64,000 nucleotides of DNA from SIG607 sp036307305. Lineage in GTDB: Bacteria; Bacillota; Clostridia; Oscillospirales; Acutalibacteraceae. The stretch is taken from NCBI GenBank assembly GCA_036307305.1, contig JAXJXV010000007.1, forward strand, positions 1 to 64,000, given 5' to 3'. Below the pieces are notes generated by a model, which had not been told where the DNA came from, did not search any database, and saw only the letters and a program-made list of their open reading frames with translations. Below are positions 22,944 through 31,595 of this stretch, piece by piece (the stretch's first letter is position 1; the number at the start of each line of letters is the position of its first letter). A program made the translations under genes and the position numbers.

Positions 22944-23912
22944 TTAACCGTCATATTCTTTGAAGAATTTGAGAGTTGCGGCTTCATATCCGTCCTTGTC
23001 CACAAAGTAACTCATTCCGTGCGCTGCGCCAGGTACTATAAACAACTGTTTCGGAGATGCACACGCCTTGTAGTTTTCGAAGGTCATTTCTATAGGAACG
23101 AATTTATCATCGGTGCCGTGGGCAAAAAGCACGGGAACGGTACAGTTCTGCATAGCCTCTATACAGGAATATCCGTCACTTGAAGCCTGAATTCTTTTTC
23201 TGCACATATCATTAACTACAGCACCGTAAAGCCCGTAAGGGATTTTTAAATTGTTTTGTGCTACGTGCTTCCATATAGCGTGAGGGGAGGTGAAGCCGCA
23301 GTCGGCAATAATACCTTTTACACAGTCGGGTAAAGTAAAGCCTGCTGTCATAAGAACGGTGGTAGCGCCCATAGAAACACCGCACAAATATACGGGGAGT
23401 TTCCCCTTTATTTTGTCAGCTACCCATTTTGTCCACTCAAAACAGTCGAAACGCTCCAGAAGACCAAAGCCCATATATTCACCCTCGCTGTTGCCCTGAG
23501 CCCGTTGCTCAACGTAAAGCACAGCGCAGTCGTTTTTATGCCAGAAGGGCGCAATAACACCGAAGTCCTGAGACCAGCGGGAACGCCAACCATGAACGGC
23601 AATCAAAACCCGTTTTGGATTTTTGGGACAGTACCAGTGACCAGCAAGTTTTATGCCGTCGTGACTCTCTATTTCTATATCCTCAAAGCTTTCCTTTTCA
23701 AGCTCTGTGGCGGCATCCATCATAGTCTGAAGCATTTTAGAAAAATCATCTGAGCCTGTAAGCCGTTGCTTCCTTTTTTCTTTAGCTTTAGGCTGGCTTC
23801 TTGAAAGAGCCACCTTTAAAAGATAATTTGCCGTTGCGAAATATGCGGCTGCAGCGCCTACTACACTTGCTACACCTGCAGTTATAAGAATTCTTTTGGT
23901 ATTCTTTTTCAT
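22944..23912 (-). CDS. Alpha/beta hydrolase, membrane-anchored
   Basis: This 322-aa protein has an N-terminal hydrophobic helix (about 8-28, after K-K-N-T-K-R), which suggests a membrane anchor. An alpha/beta-hydrolase fold follows, with the nucleophile in G-V-S-M-G-A, a G-T-D-D acid region and a final histidine in A-A-H-G-M. The G-W-R-S-R-W and E-Q-R-A-Q-G-N-S-E-G segments match the BAAT/YqkD-like hydrolases common in Clostridia. The substrate is unknown. It lies 2 bases after the LOG family gene and is probably co-transcribed with it. Confidence 0.85.
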   Translation of the reverse strand: MKKNTKRILITAGVASVVGAAAAYFATANYLLKVALSRSQPKAKEKRKQRLTGSDDFSKMLQTMMDAATELEKESFEDIEIESHDGIKLAGHWYCPKNPKRVLIAVHGWRSRWSQDFGVIAPFWHKNDCAVLYVEQRAQGNSEGEYMGFGLLERFDCFEWTKWVADKIKGKLPVYLCGVSMGATTVLMTAGFTLPDCVKGIIADCGFTSPHAIWKHVAQNNLKIPYGLYGAVVNDMCRKRIQASSDGYSCIEAMQNCTVPVLFAHGTDDKFVPIEMTFENYKACASPKQLFIVPGAAHGMSYFVDKDGYEAATLKFFKEYDG

Positions 23913-23914
23913 TT

Positions 23915-24493
23915 TTATCCTTCTTTTAAATCCTTTACTGTTCTTTGTTTTTGAGGAGCTTCTATATAGCTGAACAGCTCGTCAAGATTTTCTGAAATTT
24001 TAAATAGTTCAAGACAGTCGGGTTTTATAAAATTCTTTTTTACCGCTTGTTCCATAGTGGCATAAAGCTCGTTATAATAACCCATCTGATTGTAAATAGC
24101 AATGGGTTTATTATGACGGCAAAGCTGTTTTGATGTTAGTATTTCGAAAAATTCTTCATAGGTGCCTATACCGCCCGGTACTACCATAAAAGCGTCGCAG
24201 TTATCTTCCATAATCTGTTTTCTCTCGCGCATGGTGTCGGGTTCGATAAGCTTATCACAAAAATCACACACCGCTTCTATTTCTTCGTCCTTGAAAAAGC
24301 TTGGTATAACACCTAAAATATAGCCGCCCTCAGCCTTTACACCTCTTGCAGTGGCGCCCATAAGTCCGTTACCGCCGCCGCCGAAAACAAGACTGTGACC
24401 GCGCTTTACCATAGCCTTTCCCATTTCCTGAGTGATTTCCATATATTTTTTATCAATGGTGGGAGAAGCCGCACCGTACACACATATTCTCAT
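23915..24493 (-). CDS. LOG family protein (TIGR00730)
   Basis: This 192-aa Rossmann-like protein carries the family motifs G-G-G-G-N-G-L-M-G and P-G-G-I-G-T-Y-E-E. Members are nucleoside 5'-monophosphate phosphoribohydrolases that release the base (cytokinin-activating in plants). In bacteria the physiological role is usually unclear. It is the first gene of a two-gene operon with the hydrolase downstream. Confidence 0.92.
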   Translation of the reverse strand: MRICVYGAASPTIDKKYMEITQEMGKAMVKRGHSLVFGGGGNGLMGATARGVKAEGGYILGVIPSFFKDEEIEAVCDFCDKLIEPDTMRERKQIMEDNCDAFMVVPGGIGTYEEFFEILTSKQLCRHNKPIAIYNQMGYYNELYATMEQAVKKNFIKPDCLELFKISENLDELFSYIEAPQKQRTVKDLKEG

Positions 24494-24587
24494 AAGACAG
24501 TCATTCCTTCCATAGTCTTTATAATCATTATATCATAATAGTTATATTTTATCAATGTAACTTTATAATTTGTTTTAATCACAGCTA

Positions 24588-24616
24588 TTGCATTTTTGAA
24601 AATCTTATGATACAAT
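24588..24616 (+). promoter_or_regulatory. Promoter of mscL
   Basis: TTGCAT (24588-24593) and TACAAT (24611-24616) are 17 bases apart, about 35 bases before the start codon. Confidence 0.65.
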
Positions 24617-24650
24617 AATACAATAATATAATATGTAGGGAGAGGGAAAA

Positions 24651-25118
24651 ATGAAAAAGTTTTTTCAGGAATTCAAAGAATTTGCAATGAAGGGCAACGT
24701 GCTGGATATGGCTGTCGGTGTTGTTGTGGGCGGCGCTTTTAAAGAAATCGTTACTGCGCTTGTTAATAACATCATTAATCCGCTTATCGGCGCTCTTACG
24801 GGACAGGGAAATCTTTCTGACCTTAAGTACGTAATATCTGAGGCTGTTATAGAAAACGGCGTTGAGGTTATTCCTGAAAACGCTGTTACATACGGTGTAT
24901 TTTTACAGTCTATTATTGATTTCCTTATTATAGCTTTCTCTATTTTTGTTGCTCTTAAGGTTATGATGAATGCCGAAAAGAAGCTTCAGGAGCTTCTTCA
25001 TAAGAAGAAAGAAGAGGAAGAAGCTGCCACAGAGGCCGCCGCTGAGCCAGTCGAGGATGAGATTAGCGTTCTCAAAGAAATCCGCGATATGCTTAAAAAT
25101 GATAAAAAAGCAGAATAA
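24651..25118 (+). CDS. mscL: Large-conductance mechanosensitive channel
   Basis: This 155-aa membrane protein opens under membrane tension to release solutes. The N-terminal amphipathic helix and first membrane helix (K-E-F-A-M-K-G-N-V-L-D-M-A-V-G-V-V-V-G-G-A-F) are the family signature. The second helix is at about 83-105, followed by a long charged tail. The C-terminal tail is richer in E and A than usual. It is monocistronic. Confidence 0.96.
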   Translation: MKKFFQEFKEFAMKGNVLDMAVGVVVGGAFKEIVTALVNNIINPLIGALTGQGNLSDLKYVISEAVIENGVEVIPENAVTYGVFLQSIIDFLIIAFSIFVALKVMMNAEKKLQELLHKKKEEEEAATEAAAEPVEDEISVLKEIRDMLKNDKKAE

Positions 25119-25122
25119 ACGG

Positions 25123-25227
25123 TTGACAACTATTATTTAGTGTGATAAAATAATTTTGCTGAATGAGTAATGGAGATGCAAAAGCTACAGGTGAACCCTG
25201 TGGTTTTTTGCGTCTTTTTTTATTTTT
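25123..25227 (+). promoter_or_regulatory. glpP promoter and leader terminator (candidate GlpP antitermination target)
   Basis: TTGACA (25123-25128) and TAAAAT (25146-25151) form a promoter with a 17-base spacer. Within the leader a long hairpin (25175-25191 pairing with 25197-25214, several G-T pairs) is followed by a run of T, an intrinsic terminator about 30 bases before the glpP start. Since GlpP family proteins act on leader terminators in response to glycerol 3-phosphate, this terminator is its likely target. The mechanism is inferred from the family. Confidence 0.75.
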
Positions 25228-25254
25228 ATATCATAAAATACGAGGGTGGTTTTT

Positions 25255-25815
25255 ATGACGTTAAATGAATTTAAGGCTTCTCTTGAAAGATTTCCCGTAA
25301 TAGCTACGGTACATAAATCCGAGCTTTGCTCTGCGCTTAAATCTCCTGCGGAAATTCTTGTGCATATGAAGGCTGACCTACTTACTATTAAAGATGATAT
25401 CGAAGCAGTTCATAAGTCGGGTAAATATATACTTGTGCATATCGACCTTGCTGAAGGCATTGCAAGTGATAAAACGGGTATTCAGTATCTTTATAATATA
25501 GGTGTTGACGGAATTATCAGCACAAGAGGTAAGCTTATCCGTCAGGCGAAGGAATTAGGTCTTATAACTGTACAGCGTTTTTTTGCGCTTGATTCACAGG
25601 GTATCGAAAGCATAGAGGAAATGCTGCCTATTTGCTCACCCGATTATATTGAAATTATACCGGGTGTTATAGGAAAGGTTATTACAAGATTCTCGTCAAG
25701 GGGAATTCCTGTAATAGCGGGTGGTCTTATTGAGAGTAAGAGTGAGATAACCGAGGCTATTTCCAGCGGCGCTTCCGCTGTTTCTACAGGTAAAGAAGAA
25801 CTTTGGTACGTGTGA
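25255..25815 (+). CDS. glpP: GlpP-type glycerol-3-phosphate-responsive antiterminator
   Basis: This 186-aa TIM-barrel-like protein matches the G3P_antiterm family: H-I-D-L-A-E-G, G-V-D-G-I-I-S-T-R, V-Q-R-F-F-A-L-D-S and a phosphate-binding G-G-L-I-E near the end. The family binds leader RNA and prevents termination when glycerol 3-phosphate is present. ATG 25255 follows GAGGGTGG; the GTG at 25246 is inside that site. It heads an operon whose later genes oxidise glycerol 3-phosphate. Confidence 0.93.
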   Translation: MTLNEFKASLERFPVIATVHKSELCSALKSPAEILVHMKADLLTIKDDIEAVHKSGKYILVHIDLAEGIASDKTGIQYLYNIGVDGIISTRGKLIRQAKELGLITVQRFFALDSQGIESIEEMLPICSPDYIEIIPGVIGKVITRFSSRGIPVIAGGLIESKSEITEAISSGASAVSTGKEELWYV

Positions 25816-25825
25816 GGTGTGAGAA

Positions 25826-26473
25826 ATGATTCCTGTAAACTATATAGAAATAATAATACAGTTGGTTCTTGCCGTTATTCTTGGCGGAATAATTGGTGTA
25901 GAGCGTTCCGGTACTAATCACGACGCAGGTCTGAGAACCCATATTCTTGTGTGTCTTGGTAGTGCAGGTGTTATGATAATGAGCCGTACTCTTGTTGGAG
26001 ATTTTGGCGGGGATGTTATGCGTATCGGCGCACAGGTAGTAAGCGGAATAGGTTTCCTCGGCGCCGGATGTATACTTGTTCACGGCAAAAAAATACGCGG
26101 ACTTACTACTGCAGCTGGACTGTGGGCAACTGCGTGTCTTGGTCTTATAATCGGTTCGGGATACTATTTTATTGCAATAGTTATGGCAGCGCTTATTGTG
26201 GGCGTAATGCTGGTTCTTCGTCCAGTTACAAAGTTTCTGCAGAAAAAGGGCAGAGAAAAAATTTGCCGTATAAGAATTTATCCTGAAAAGCCTGAGGATT
26301 TTGGAAATGCATATAAATATATAACCGAGGGCGCTTTTCACGTAACTTCAATGATACGCGAGGCTGACGGAAGTGTAATTGTATGTGTTGCCGATACCGA
26401 TGAAAACACAGCCGACCTTATAATTTCATCCTTGCTTACCGATACAAGTATCAGAAAAATAGAAAAAATATAA
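25826..26473 (+). CDS. MgtC/SapB family membrane protein
   Basis: This 215-aa protein has four to five hydrophobic helices followed by a C-terminal soluble ACT-like domain of about 75 residues. The signature G-G-I-I-G-x-E-R, L-R-T-H, G-x-G-F-L-G-A-G and G-L-T-T-A-A-G-L-W segments are all present. The family is linked to magnesium homeostasis and survival under acid or low-Mg stress, and some members bind the F1Fo ATPase. It is placed between glpP and the flavoprotein genes, 10 bases after glpP, which is an unusual companion for glycerol metabolism. Confidence 0.92.
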   Translation: MIPVNYIEIIIQLVLAVILGGIIGVERSGTNHDAGLRTHILVCLGSAGVMIMSRTLVGDFGGDVMRIGAQVVSGIGFLGAGCILVHGKKIRGLTTAAGLWATACLGLIIGSGYYFIAIVMAALIVGVMLVLRPVTKFLQKKGREKICRIRIYPEKPEDFGNAYKYITEGAFHVTSMIREADGSVIVCVADTDENTADLIISSLLTDTSIRKIEKI

Positions 26474-26500
26474 AGAAGTGGCTCTGCCACTTCTCTTTTT
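26474..26500 (+). terminator. Hairpin between mgtC and the glycerol-3-phosphate oxidase-like gene
   Basis: A perfect 9-bp stem (AGAAGTGGC/GCCACTTCT, 26474-26494, TCT loop) with CTTTTT after it runs straight into the GGAGG of the next gene. It could partly terminate the transcript or be a second GlpP-controlled site. Confidence 0.6.
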
Positions 26501-26512
26501 GGAGGTATAACT

Positions 26513-27946
26513 GTGATATATGATGCGGTGATTATAGGCGCCGGTGTAATAGGCGCAATGACAGCCAGAGAGCTTTCTAAATACGATATAAAGCTTCTTA
26601 TCTTAGAAAAAGAAAACGATGTTTCCTGTGGCGCAAGTAAAGCCAACAGCGGTATTGTACACGGTGGTTTTGACCCTGTTCCAAATACCCTTAAGGCTGA
26701 AATGAACAGCAGAGGCGTAGAGCTTCTTTACAAGGCGGCAGAGGAATTGAAGGTGCCATGTATAAATAACGGCTCTTTGGTATGCGCCTTTGATAAAGAG
26801 GGAGAAAAAGAACTTGAAACCCTTCTTGACAGAGCGCTTCTGAATAATATTCCCAACGTAGAAATCGTTTCGGGTGACAAGGCAAGAGAAATAGAACCTG
26901 CTTTGTCGGGGAACATAACCAAGGTGCTTATTTCTCATACCGCGGGAATTATTTCTCCTTATGAATTAACTATTGCGGCAACGGCGGGTGCTATGAAAAA
27001 CGGCGCCGAGCTTAAAAGAAATTTTGAGGTTGCTTCTATAAATAAGGAAGACGGAATTTTCTTTATTACCGATACAAAGGGCAATACCGTAAAGGCTAAG
27101 CGTGTTATTAACTGTGCAGGTGTACATAGCGGTAAAGTGGCAGAGCTTTCGGGAGATGACAGCATAAAAATAATTGCACGAAAAGGCGAGTATATGCTTC
27201 TTGATAAAACGGAAGGCTCTCTTGTGAGTCACACCGTTTTCCAGATTCCTACAAAGGCAGGAAAAGGCGTTCTTGTGTCTCCGACTGTACACGGTAATCT
27301 TCTCGTCGGTCCTACTGCCGAAGCTGTAGAAAATCCTGAATTTACAGAAACCACAGTAAGCGGACTTGAAATGATAAAAAATACAGCAAAGCTTAGCTGT
27401 GAAAAAATTGATTACCGTACCGTAATAACCTCTTTTACAGGCGTTCGCGCTTCTACTGCTTCGGGGGATTTTATTATTGAACCCAGTAAAAAGGTAGAGG
27501 GACTGTTTAATATTGCGGCTATTGACTCGCCGGGACTTACAAGCTGTGTTGCTATAGCCCAGTATGCCGTAGAGCAGTTAAAGAACGACGGTATGCAGCT
27601 TGTGGAAAAAGAAGAATGGTGCGCAGTTCTTGACGACCCTCATTTCTTCTCTAAAATGAACGACGAAGAAAAAAATGAATTTATAAAGAATAACGAGCTT
27701 TACGGTAAAATGGTTTGCAGATGCGAACAGGTTACAGAGGGAGAAATCCGCGCCGCTCTTCGCAGAGAACCAAAGCCGTATGATATAGACGGTGTTAAAC
27801 GCCGTACGAGAAGCTCTATGGGAAGATGTCAGGGCGGGTTCTGTATGCCTACAGTTATGCGTATTATAAGCGAGGAAACAGGAATTCCTATTGAAGAAAT
27901 TACCAAAAAGGGAAAAGATTCTTACCAGCTGAGAGGTGTACTATGA
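26513..27946 (+). CDS. GlpA/GlpO-like FAD-dependent glycerol-3-phosphate dehydrogenase
   Basis: This 477-aa flavoprotein has the FAD-binding G-A-G-V-I-G-A at its N-terminus, a DAO fold (to about residue 360) and a C-terminal BFD-like [2Fe-2S] domain with C-R-C-E-Q-V near residue 400 and C-Q-G-G-F-C near 443. This layout is that of GlpA-type glycerol-3-phosphate dehydrogenases, which make dihydroxyacetone phosphate. The GTG start is 8 bases after GGAGG. The next gene overlaps by 4 bases. Some related proteins are L-2-hydroxyglutarate dehydrogenases, but the GlpP and DUF1667 neighbours favour glycerol 3-phosphate. Confidence 0.88.
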   Translation: MIYDAVIIGAGVIGAMTARELSKYDIKLLILEKENDVSCGASKANSGIVHGGFDPVPNTLKAEMNSRGVELLYKAAEELKVPCINNGSLVCAFDKEGEKELETLLDRALLNNIPNVEIVSGDKAREIEPALSGNITKVLISHTAGIISPYELTIAATAGAMKNGAELKRNFEVASINKEDGIFFITDTKGNTVKAKRVINCAGVHSGKVAELSGDDSIKIIARKGEYMLLDKTEGSLVSHTVFQIPTKAGKGVLVSPTVHGNLLVGPTAEAVENPEFTETTVSGLEMIKNTAKLSCEKIDYRTVITSFTGVRASTASGDFIIEPSKKVEGLFNIAAIDSPGLTSCVAIAQYAVEQLKNDGMQLVEKEEWCAVLDDPHFFSKMNDEEKNEFIKNNELYGKMVCRCEQVTEGEIRAALRREPKPYDIDGVKRRTRSSMGRCQGGFCMPTVMRIISEETGIPIEEITKKGKDSYQLRGVL

Positions 27947-29187
27947 GAAACGTTGATATAGTGATTGTCGGAGGAGGCCCTGCAGGTCTTGCAGCCGCTT
28001 GTGCAGCTTATGACAGCGGTGTTAAGGATATCCTTGTTCTTGACCGTGAGAAACAGGTGGGCGGAATACTCCGTCAGTGTATACACAGCGGTTTTGGTCT
28101 GCATAAGCTTGGCGAGGAGCTTACAGGTCCTGAATATGCGTCGCATTACGAGGAGATGGCAAAGCAGAGAAATATAGAGGTTCTTTGCGAAACCACCGTA
28201 ACAGACGTAAGCGCAGAAAAAATCGTTACTGCCGTAAACAAAAAGGGAGTTCTTAAAATACAGGCAAAGGCAGTCATACTTGCAATGGGTTGCCGAGAAA
28301 GAAGCCGAGGCGCTCTTAATATTGCAGGAAGCCGTCCTGCAGGTGTGTATAGCGCAGGTACAGCGCAGAAGCTTGTTAATATTGAGGGTTATAAGGTTGG
28401 CAATAAAGCAGTTATCTTAGGTTCTGGCGATATAGGTCTTATTATGGCGAGAAGAATGACCTTAGAGGGTACAAAGGTAGAAGCCGTTTGTGAAATTATG
28501 AGTTATTCGGGAGGACTTACCCGAAACATCGTGCAGTGTCTTGACGATTTCAACATTCCTCTTTATCTTTCAACGACCGTTGCACAGATTCACGGCGATG
28601 AAAGACTTGAGGGTGTTACCATAGCGCAGGTTGATGAAAACCGAAATATCATTGAATCTACCAAGCGATATATAGAGTGCGATACTTTGCTTTTATCTGT
28701 TGGACTTATTCCTGAAAATGAATTGACAAAGGGAGCAGGTGTAACCGTTGACCCTGTAACAAGCGGTGCGGTTGTTGACGAAAACCGTCAGACCTGTGTT
28801 GAGGGTATTTTCTCTTGCGGTAACGTGCTTCAGGTGCACGACCTTGTAGATTACGTTTCTGATGAAGCTGAAATAGCGGGTAAGGGAGCCACCCAGTATG
28901 TTCTCGGCAATATTCCAAAGGGCGAGACTGTAAAGGCTGTAACAGGCAACGGCGTTCGTTACCTCATTCCTCAACATTTTCACAAGGAAAACGAGAGCGT
29001 ATCTCTTTATTTCAGAGTTACAAAGCCTTTCGGCGCTGTGAGAATTAACGTTAAATGTAACGACGTATTGCTGAAAAGTGAAAAGAGAATACGCGCGGTA
29101 CCGGGCGAAATGGAAAAAATCACCCTTAAGGCTAAAGACCTTGAACGGCTTTGCGGTGAAGTAGTGGTAGAAGTGGAGGAAATATGA
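27943..29187 (+). CDS. FAD/NAD(P)-dependent oxidoreductase of the glycerol-3-phosphate operon
   Basis: This 414-aa pyridine-nucleotide-disulfide-oxidoreductase-type flavoprotein has an N-terminal FAD site (G-G-G-P-A-G-L-A-A-A), an internal NAD(P) site (V-I-L-G-S-G-D-I-G) near residue 165 and a C-R-E-R segment. It overlaps the genes on both sides by 4 bases, so all three are translationally coupled. It probably passes electrons between the glycerol-3-phosphate dehydrogenase subunit and a nicotinamide or iron-sulfur acceptor, in the place of GlpB. Confidence 0.85.
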   Translation: MRNVDIVIVGGGPAGLAAACAAYDSGVKDILVLDREKQVGGILRQCIHSGFGLHKLGEELTGPEYASHYEEMAKQRNIEVLCETTVTDVSAEKIVTAVNKKGVLKIQAKAVILAMGCRERSRGALNIAGSRPAGVYSAGTAQKLVNIEGYKVGNKAVILGSGDIGLIMARRMTLEGTKVEAVCEIMSYSGGLTRNIVQCLDDFNIPLYLSTTVAQIHGDERLEGVTIAQVDENRNIIESTKRYIECDTLLLSVGLIPENELTKGAGVTVDPVTSGAVVDENRQTCVEGIFSCGNVLQVHDLVDYVSDEAEIAGKGATQYVLGNIPKGETVKAVTGNGVRYLIPQHFHKENESVSLYFRVTKPFGAVRINVKCNDVLLKSEKRIRAVPGEMEKITLKAKDLERLCGEVVVEVEEI

Positions 29188-29534
29188 TGGAAAAGAATAT
29201 TATTTGTATTATATGTCCTCGCGGCTGTCAGCTTAAGGTTACAGAGCAAAACGGTGAAATAGCGGTATCGGGTAACGCCTGTAAGCGTGGGGAAAACTAC
29301 GCTGTGGCTGAATGTACCAATCCTCTGAGAACCGTTACCTCTATCGTGAGGGTATCAAACAGAGTTGATACTATGGTCAGCGTAAAAACAAGTCAGCCTG
29401 TTCCAAAAGCTAAGATAGATGAAGTTATGAAGCTTATAAGGGAAACACAGGTCGTTGCACCTGTAAAAATAGGCGACGTAATTAAGGCAGACGTTTACGG
29501 TGCAGACATAATAGCAACCAAAAATATTTTATAA
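29184..29534 (+). CDS. DUF1667 domain protein
   Basis: This 116-aa protein has an N-terminal cysteine motif (C-I-I-C-P-R-G-C and a later N-A-C-K-R-G), typical of DUF1667. The family nearly always accompanies the two flavoproteins upstream and is thought to be the small iron-sulfur partner of that complex. It overlaps the preceding gene by 4 bases and closes the operon. Confidence 0.92.
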   Translation: MMEKNIICIICPRGCQLKVTEQNGEIAVSGNACKRGENYAVAECTNPLRTVTSIVRVSNRVDTMVSVKTSQPVPKAKIDEVMKLIRETQVVAPVKIGDVIKADVYGADIIATKNIL

Positions 29535-29540
29535 AAGAGC

Positions 29541-29572
29541 AGCAACAGAAATTTTTCTGTTGCTATTTTTTT
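29541..29572 (+). terminator. Terminator of the glp operon
   Basis: The stem AGCAACAG/CTGTTGCT (29541-29548 and 29557-29564) is followed by a T run. Confidence 0.85.
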
Positions 29573-29590
29573 GAAATTATAATATTTTAC

Positions 29591-29619
29591 TTGTGTATGT
29601 TTGTTTTTTGTGTTAGAAT
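29591..29619 (+). promoter_or_regulatory. Promoter of trpS-holB-ricT
   Basis: TTGTGT (29591-29596) and TAGAAT (29614-29619) have a 17-base spacer. There is no T-box in the short leader. Confidence 0.55.
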
Positions 29620-29656
29620 ATTATAGAATATAAGTATACTCAAAGGAGTAATTGTT

Positions 29657-30658
29657 ATGTGTGAACAGACACAAAAGAAAAAAGTATTAAGCTGTATTCA
29701 GCCAAGTGGTATTCCCACCCTTGGCAATTATCTCGGTGCGCTTAAAAACTGGGTTTCTATGCAGGAGGAATACGATTGTACCTTTGCCGTAGCAGACCTT
29801 CACGCTATTACCGTAAGACAGGAACCTGCAAAATTAAGACAACAGATTTATTCTATGTTTGCGCTCTTTCTCGCCCTTGGTCTTGACCCTGAGAAAAGCA
29901 CTCTTTTTATACAGTCACAGGTACCTGCCCACAGTCAACTTGCTTGGATTCTTTCCTGTTATACGCAGTTTGGTGAGCTTTCCCGTATGACTCAGTTCAA
30001 GGACAAATCGGCACGTCACGCCGATAACATAAATGCAGGTCTTTTTGCATACCCTGCGCTTATGGCGGCTGACATTCTTCTTTATCAGCCTGACTTTGTT
30101 CCTGTTGGTGAAGACCAGAAACAGCATTTGGAGATTACCCGTGATATAGCAAATCGTTTTAACAATCTTTACGGGGAAGTGTTTACTATCCCTGAACCTC
30201 TTATTAAAAAAGGCGGCGCAAGGGTTATGTCTCTCGCAGACCCCACTAAAAAGATGTCAAAGTCTGATGAAAACCCAAACGGCTTTATTTCGCTTCTTGA
30301 TACCAAGGACGATATAATACGTAAGTTCAAACGCGCCGTAACCGACAGCGAGGCTAAAATTTGCATTGCCGAGGGCAAGTATGGTATTAATAATCTCATT
30401 GATATATACAGCGTCGTTACAGGCATTTCGGCTGAGGATACCGTTAAGAAGTTTGAGGGCTGTGGCTACGGTGAATTCAAACTCGCTGTGGGTGAAGCAG
30501 TAAACGACTGTCTTGAACCTGTAAGAGAAAGATACAATGAATTCATAAAGGATAAGAAAAAGCTCGACGAGTTATCTAAAATCGGCGCAGAAAAGGCGTA
30601 CTATGCTTCCAGAAAAACTATGAGCAAGGTAATGAAAAAGGTCGGTTTTGTGTTATGA
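29657..30658 (+). CDS. trpS: Tryptophan--tRNA ligase
   Basis: This 333-aa class I aminoacyl-tRNA synthetase has the nucleotide-binding P-S-G-I-P-T-L-G-N-Y-L-G and the K-M-S-K-S signature near residue 200. Length is standard. Its stop overlaps the start of holB, and ricT follows, so translation and replication genes share an operon. Confidence 0.96.
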   Translation: MCEQTQKKKVLSCIQPSGIPTLGNYLGALKNWVSMQEEYDCTFAVADLHAITVRQEPAKLRQQIYSMFALFLALGLDPEKSTLFIQSQVPAHSQLAWILSCYTQFGELSRMTQFKDKSARHADNINAGLFAYPALMAADILLYQPDFVPVGEDQKQHLEITRDIANRFNNLYGEVFTIPEPLIKKGGARVMSLADPTKKMSKSDENPNGFISLLDTKDDIIRKFKRAVTDSEAKICIAEGKYGINNLIDIYSVVTGISAEDTVKKFEGCGYGEFKLAVGEAVNDCLEPVRERYNEFIKDKKKLDELSKIGAEKAYYASRKTMSKVMKKVGFVL

Positions 30659-31575
30659 TGTTTCCGCTTATTGGAAATGAGGGTATAAAATCGGCATTTG
30701 AACAGGCGCTGAGCAGTGGCAGAATTCCACACGCTATAATTATTGAGGGTGAGCAGTCAAGCGGTAAATCCACCCTTGCGGAGTATATCACCTCTGCCTG
30801 TCTTTGCGAGGCTGAGAATAAGCCTTGCGGTGTATGTAAAAGCTGTCATCTTGTCAAGGTTTCTACCCATCCTGATATGTTTTATATCGCGCCTGAGGAA
30901 AAAAAGAAGAACATAGCTGTTGAACAGATAAGAAAAATGCGTGAACAGGTGTATATCCGTCCGCAAATGAGCAGCCGTAAGGTGTTTAATATTGATTATG
31001 CGGATACTCTTAATCCTCAGTCGCAGAATACACTTCTTAAGGTTTTGGAGGAACCGCCCGGTGACGTGGTATTTATATTACAGGTAAAATCCCGCGCAAG
31101 TCTGCTTCCTACCGTTTTATCAAGATGCGTTACCTATACGCTTACCGAGCCGTCTTTGGATATGGCGGCTGATTATATTGCAGATAAGTGTGATATACCT
31201 GTAGCAGATGCTAAAGAACTTTTGCAGCAAAACGGACTGCAGATTGGAAACGTTTTGTCAAAACAGAGCAGTAGAAAGAAAAGCGGAGTTTACGATGCGG
31301 CGGTTCTGTATATGAGCGCTGTGTCTGCGGGAAGCCTTTACGAGCTTATTGAAATAACCTCGTCCTTTGAAAAGGACAGGGTAGCCGCAGGGGAGTTTTT
31401 AAACACTCTTTCTTATTTATTGCTTTGCAATATTAAGGAAAAAGCAATAAAGTCGGAAAGTAATAAAAAGAATATTTATTATTACGACTGTGTAAAAAAA
31501 GCCTATGAGCTTTCTAAAAGTAATATTAATCTTCCCCTTTTATTTTCTAAATTGGCGGCAGATTTTAAATTATAA
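30655..31575 (+). CDS. holB: DNA polymerase III subunit delta'
   Basis: This 306-aa clamp-loader subunit has a Walker-type G-E-Q-S-S-G-K-S-T near residue 33, a zinc module (C-L-C ... C-G-V-C-K-S-C near 50-62) and the L-N-P-Q-S-Q-N-T-L-L-K-V-L-E-E-P-P segment characteristic of delta'. Either of two adjacent ATG codons (30655 or 30658) could start it. It is followed by ricT, as in many Firmicutes. Confidence 0.92.
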   Translation: MMFPLIGNEGIKSAFEQALSSGRIPHAIIIEGEQSSGKSTLAEYITSACLCEAENKPCGVCKSCHLVKVSTHPDMFYIAPEEKKKNIAVEQIRKMREQVYIRPQMSSRKVFNIDYADTLNPQSQNTLLKVLEEPPGDVVFILQVKSRASLLPTVLSRCVTYTLTEPSLDMAADYIADKCDIPVADAKELLQQNGLQIGNVLSKQSSRKKSGVYDAAVLYMSAVSAGSLYELIEITSSFEKDRVAAGEFLNTLSYLLLCNIKEKAIKSESNKKNIYYYDCVKKAYELSKSNINLPLLFSKLAADFKL

Positions 31576-31595
31576 ATCTTATTAAGGAGTTATTT

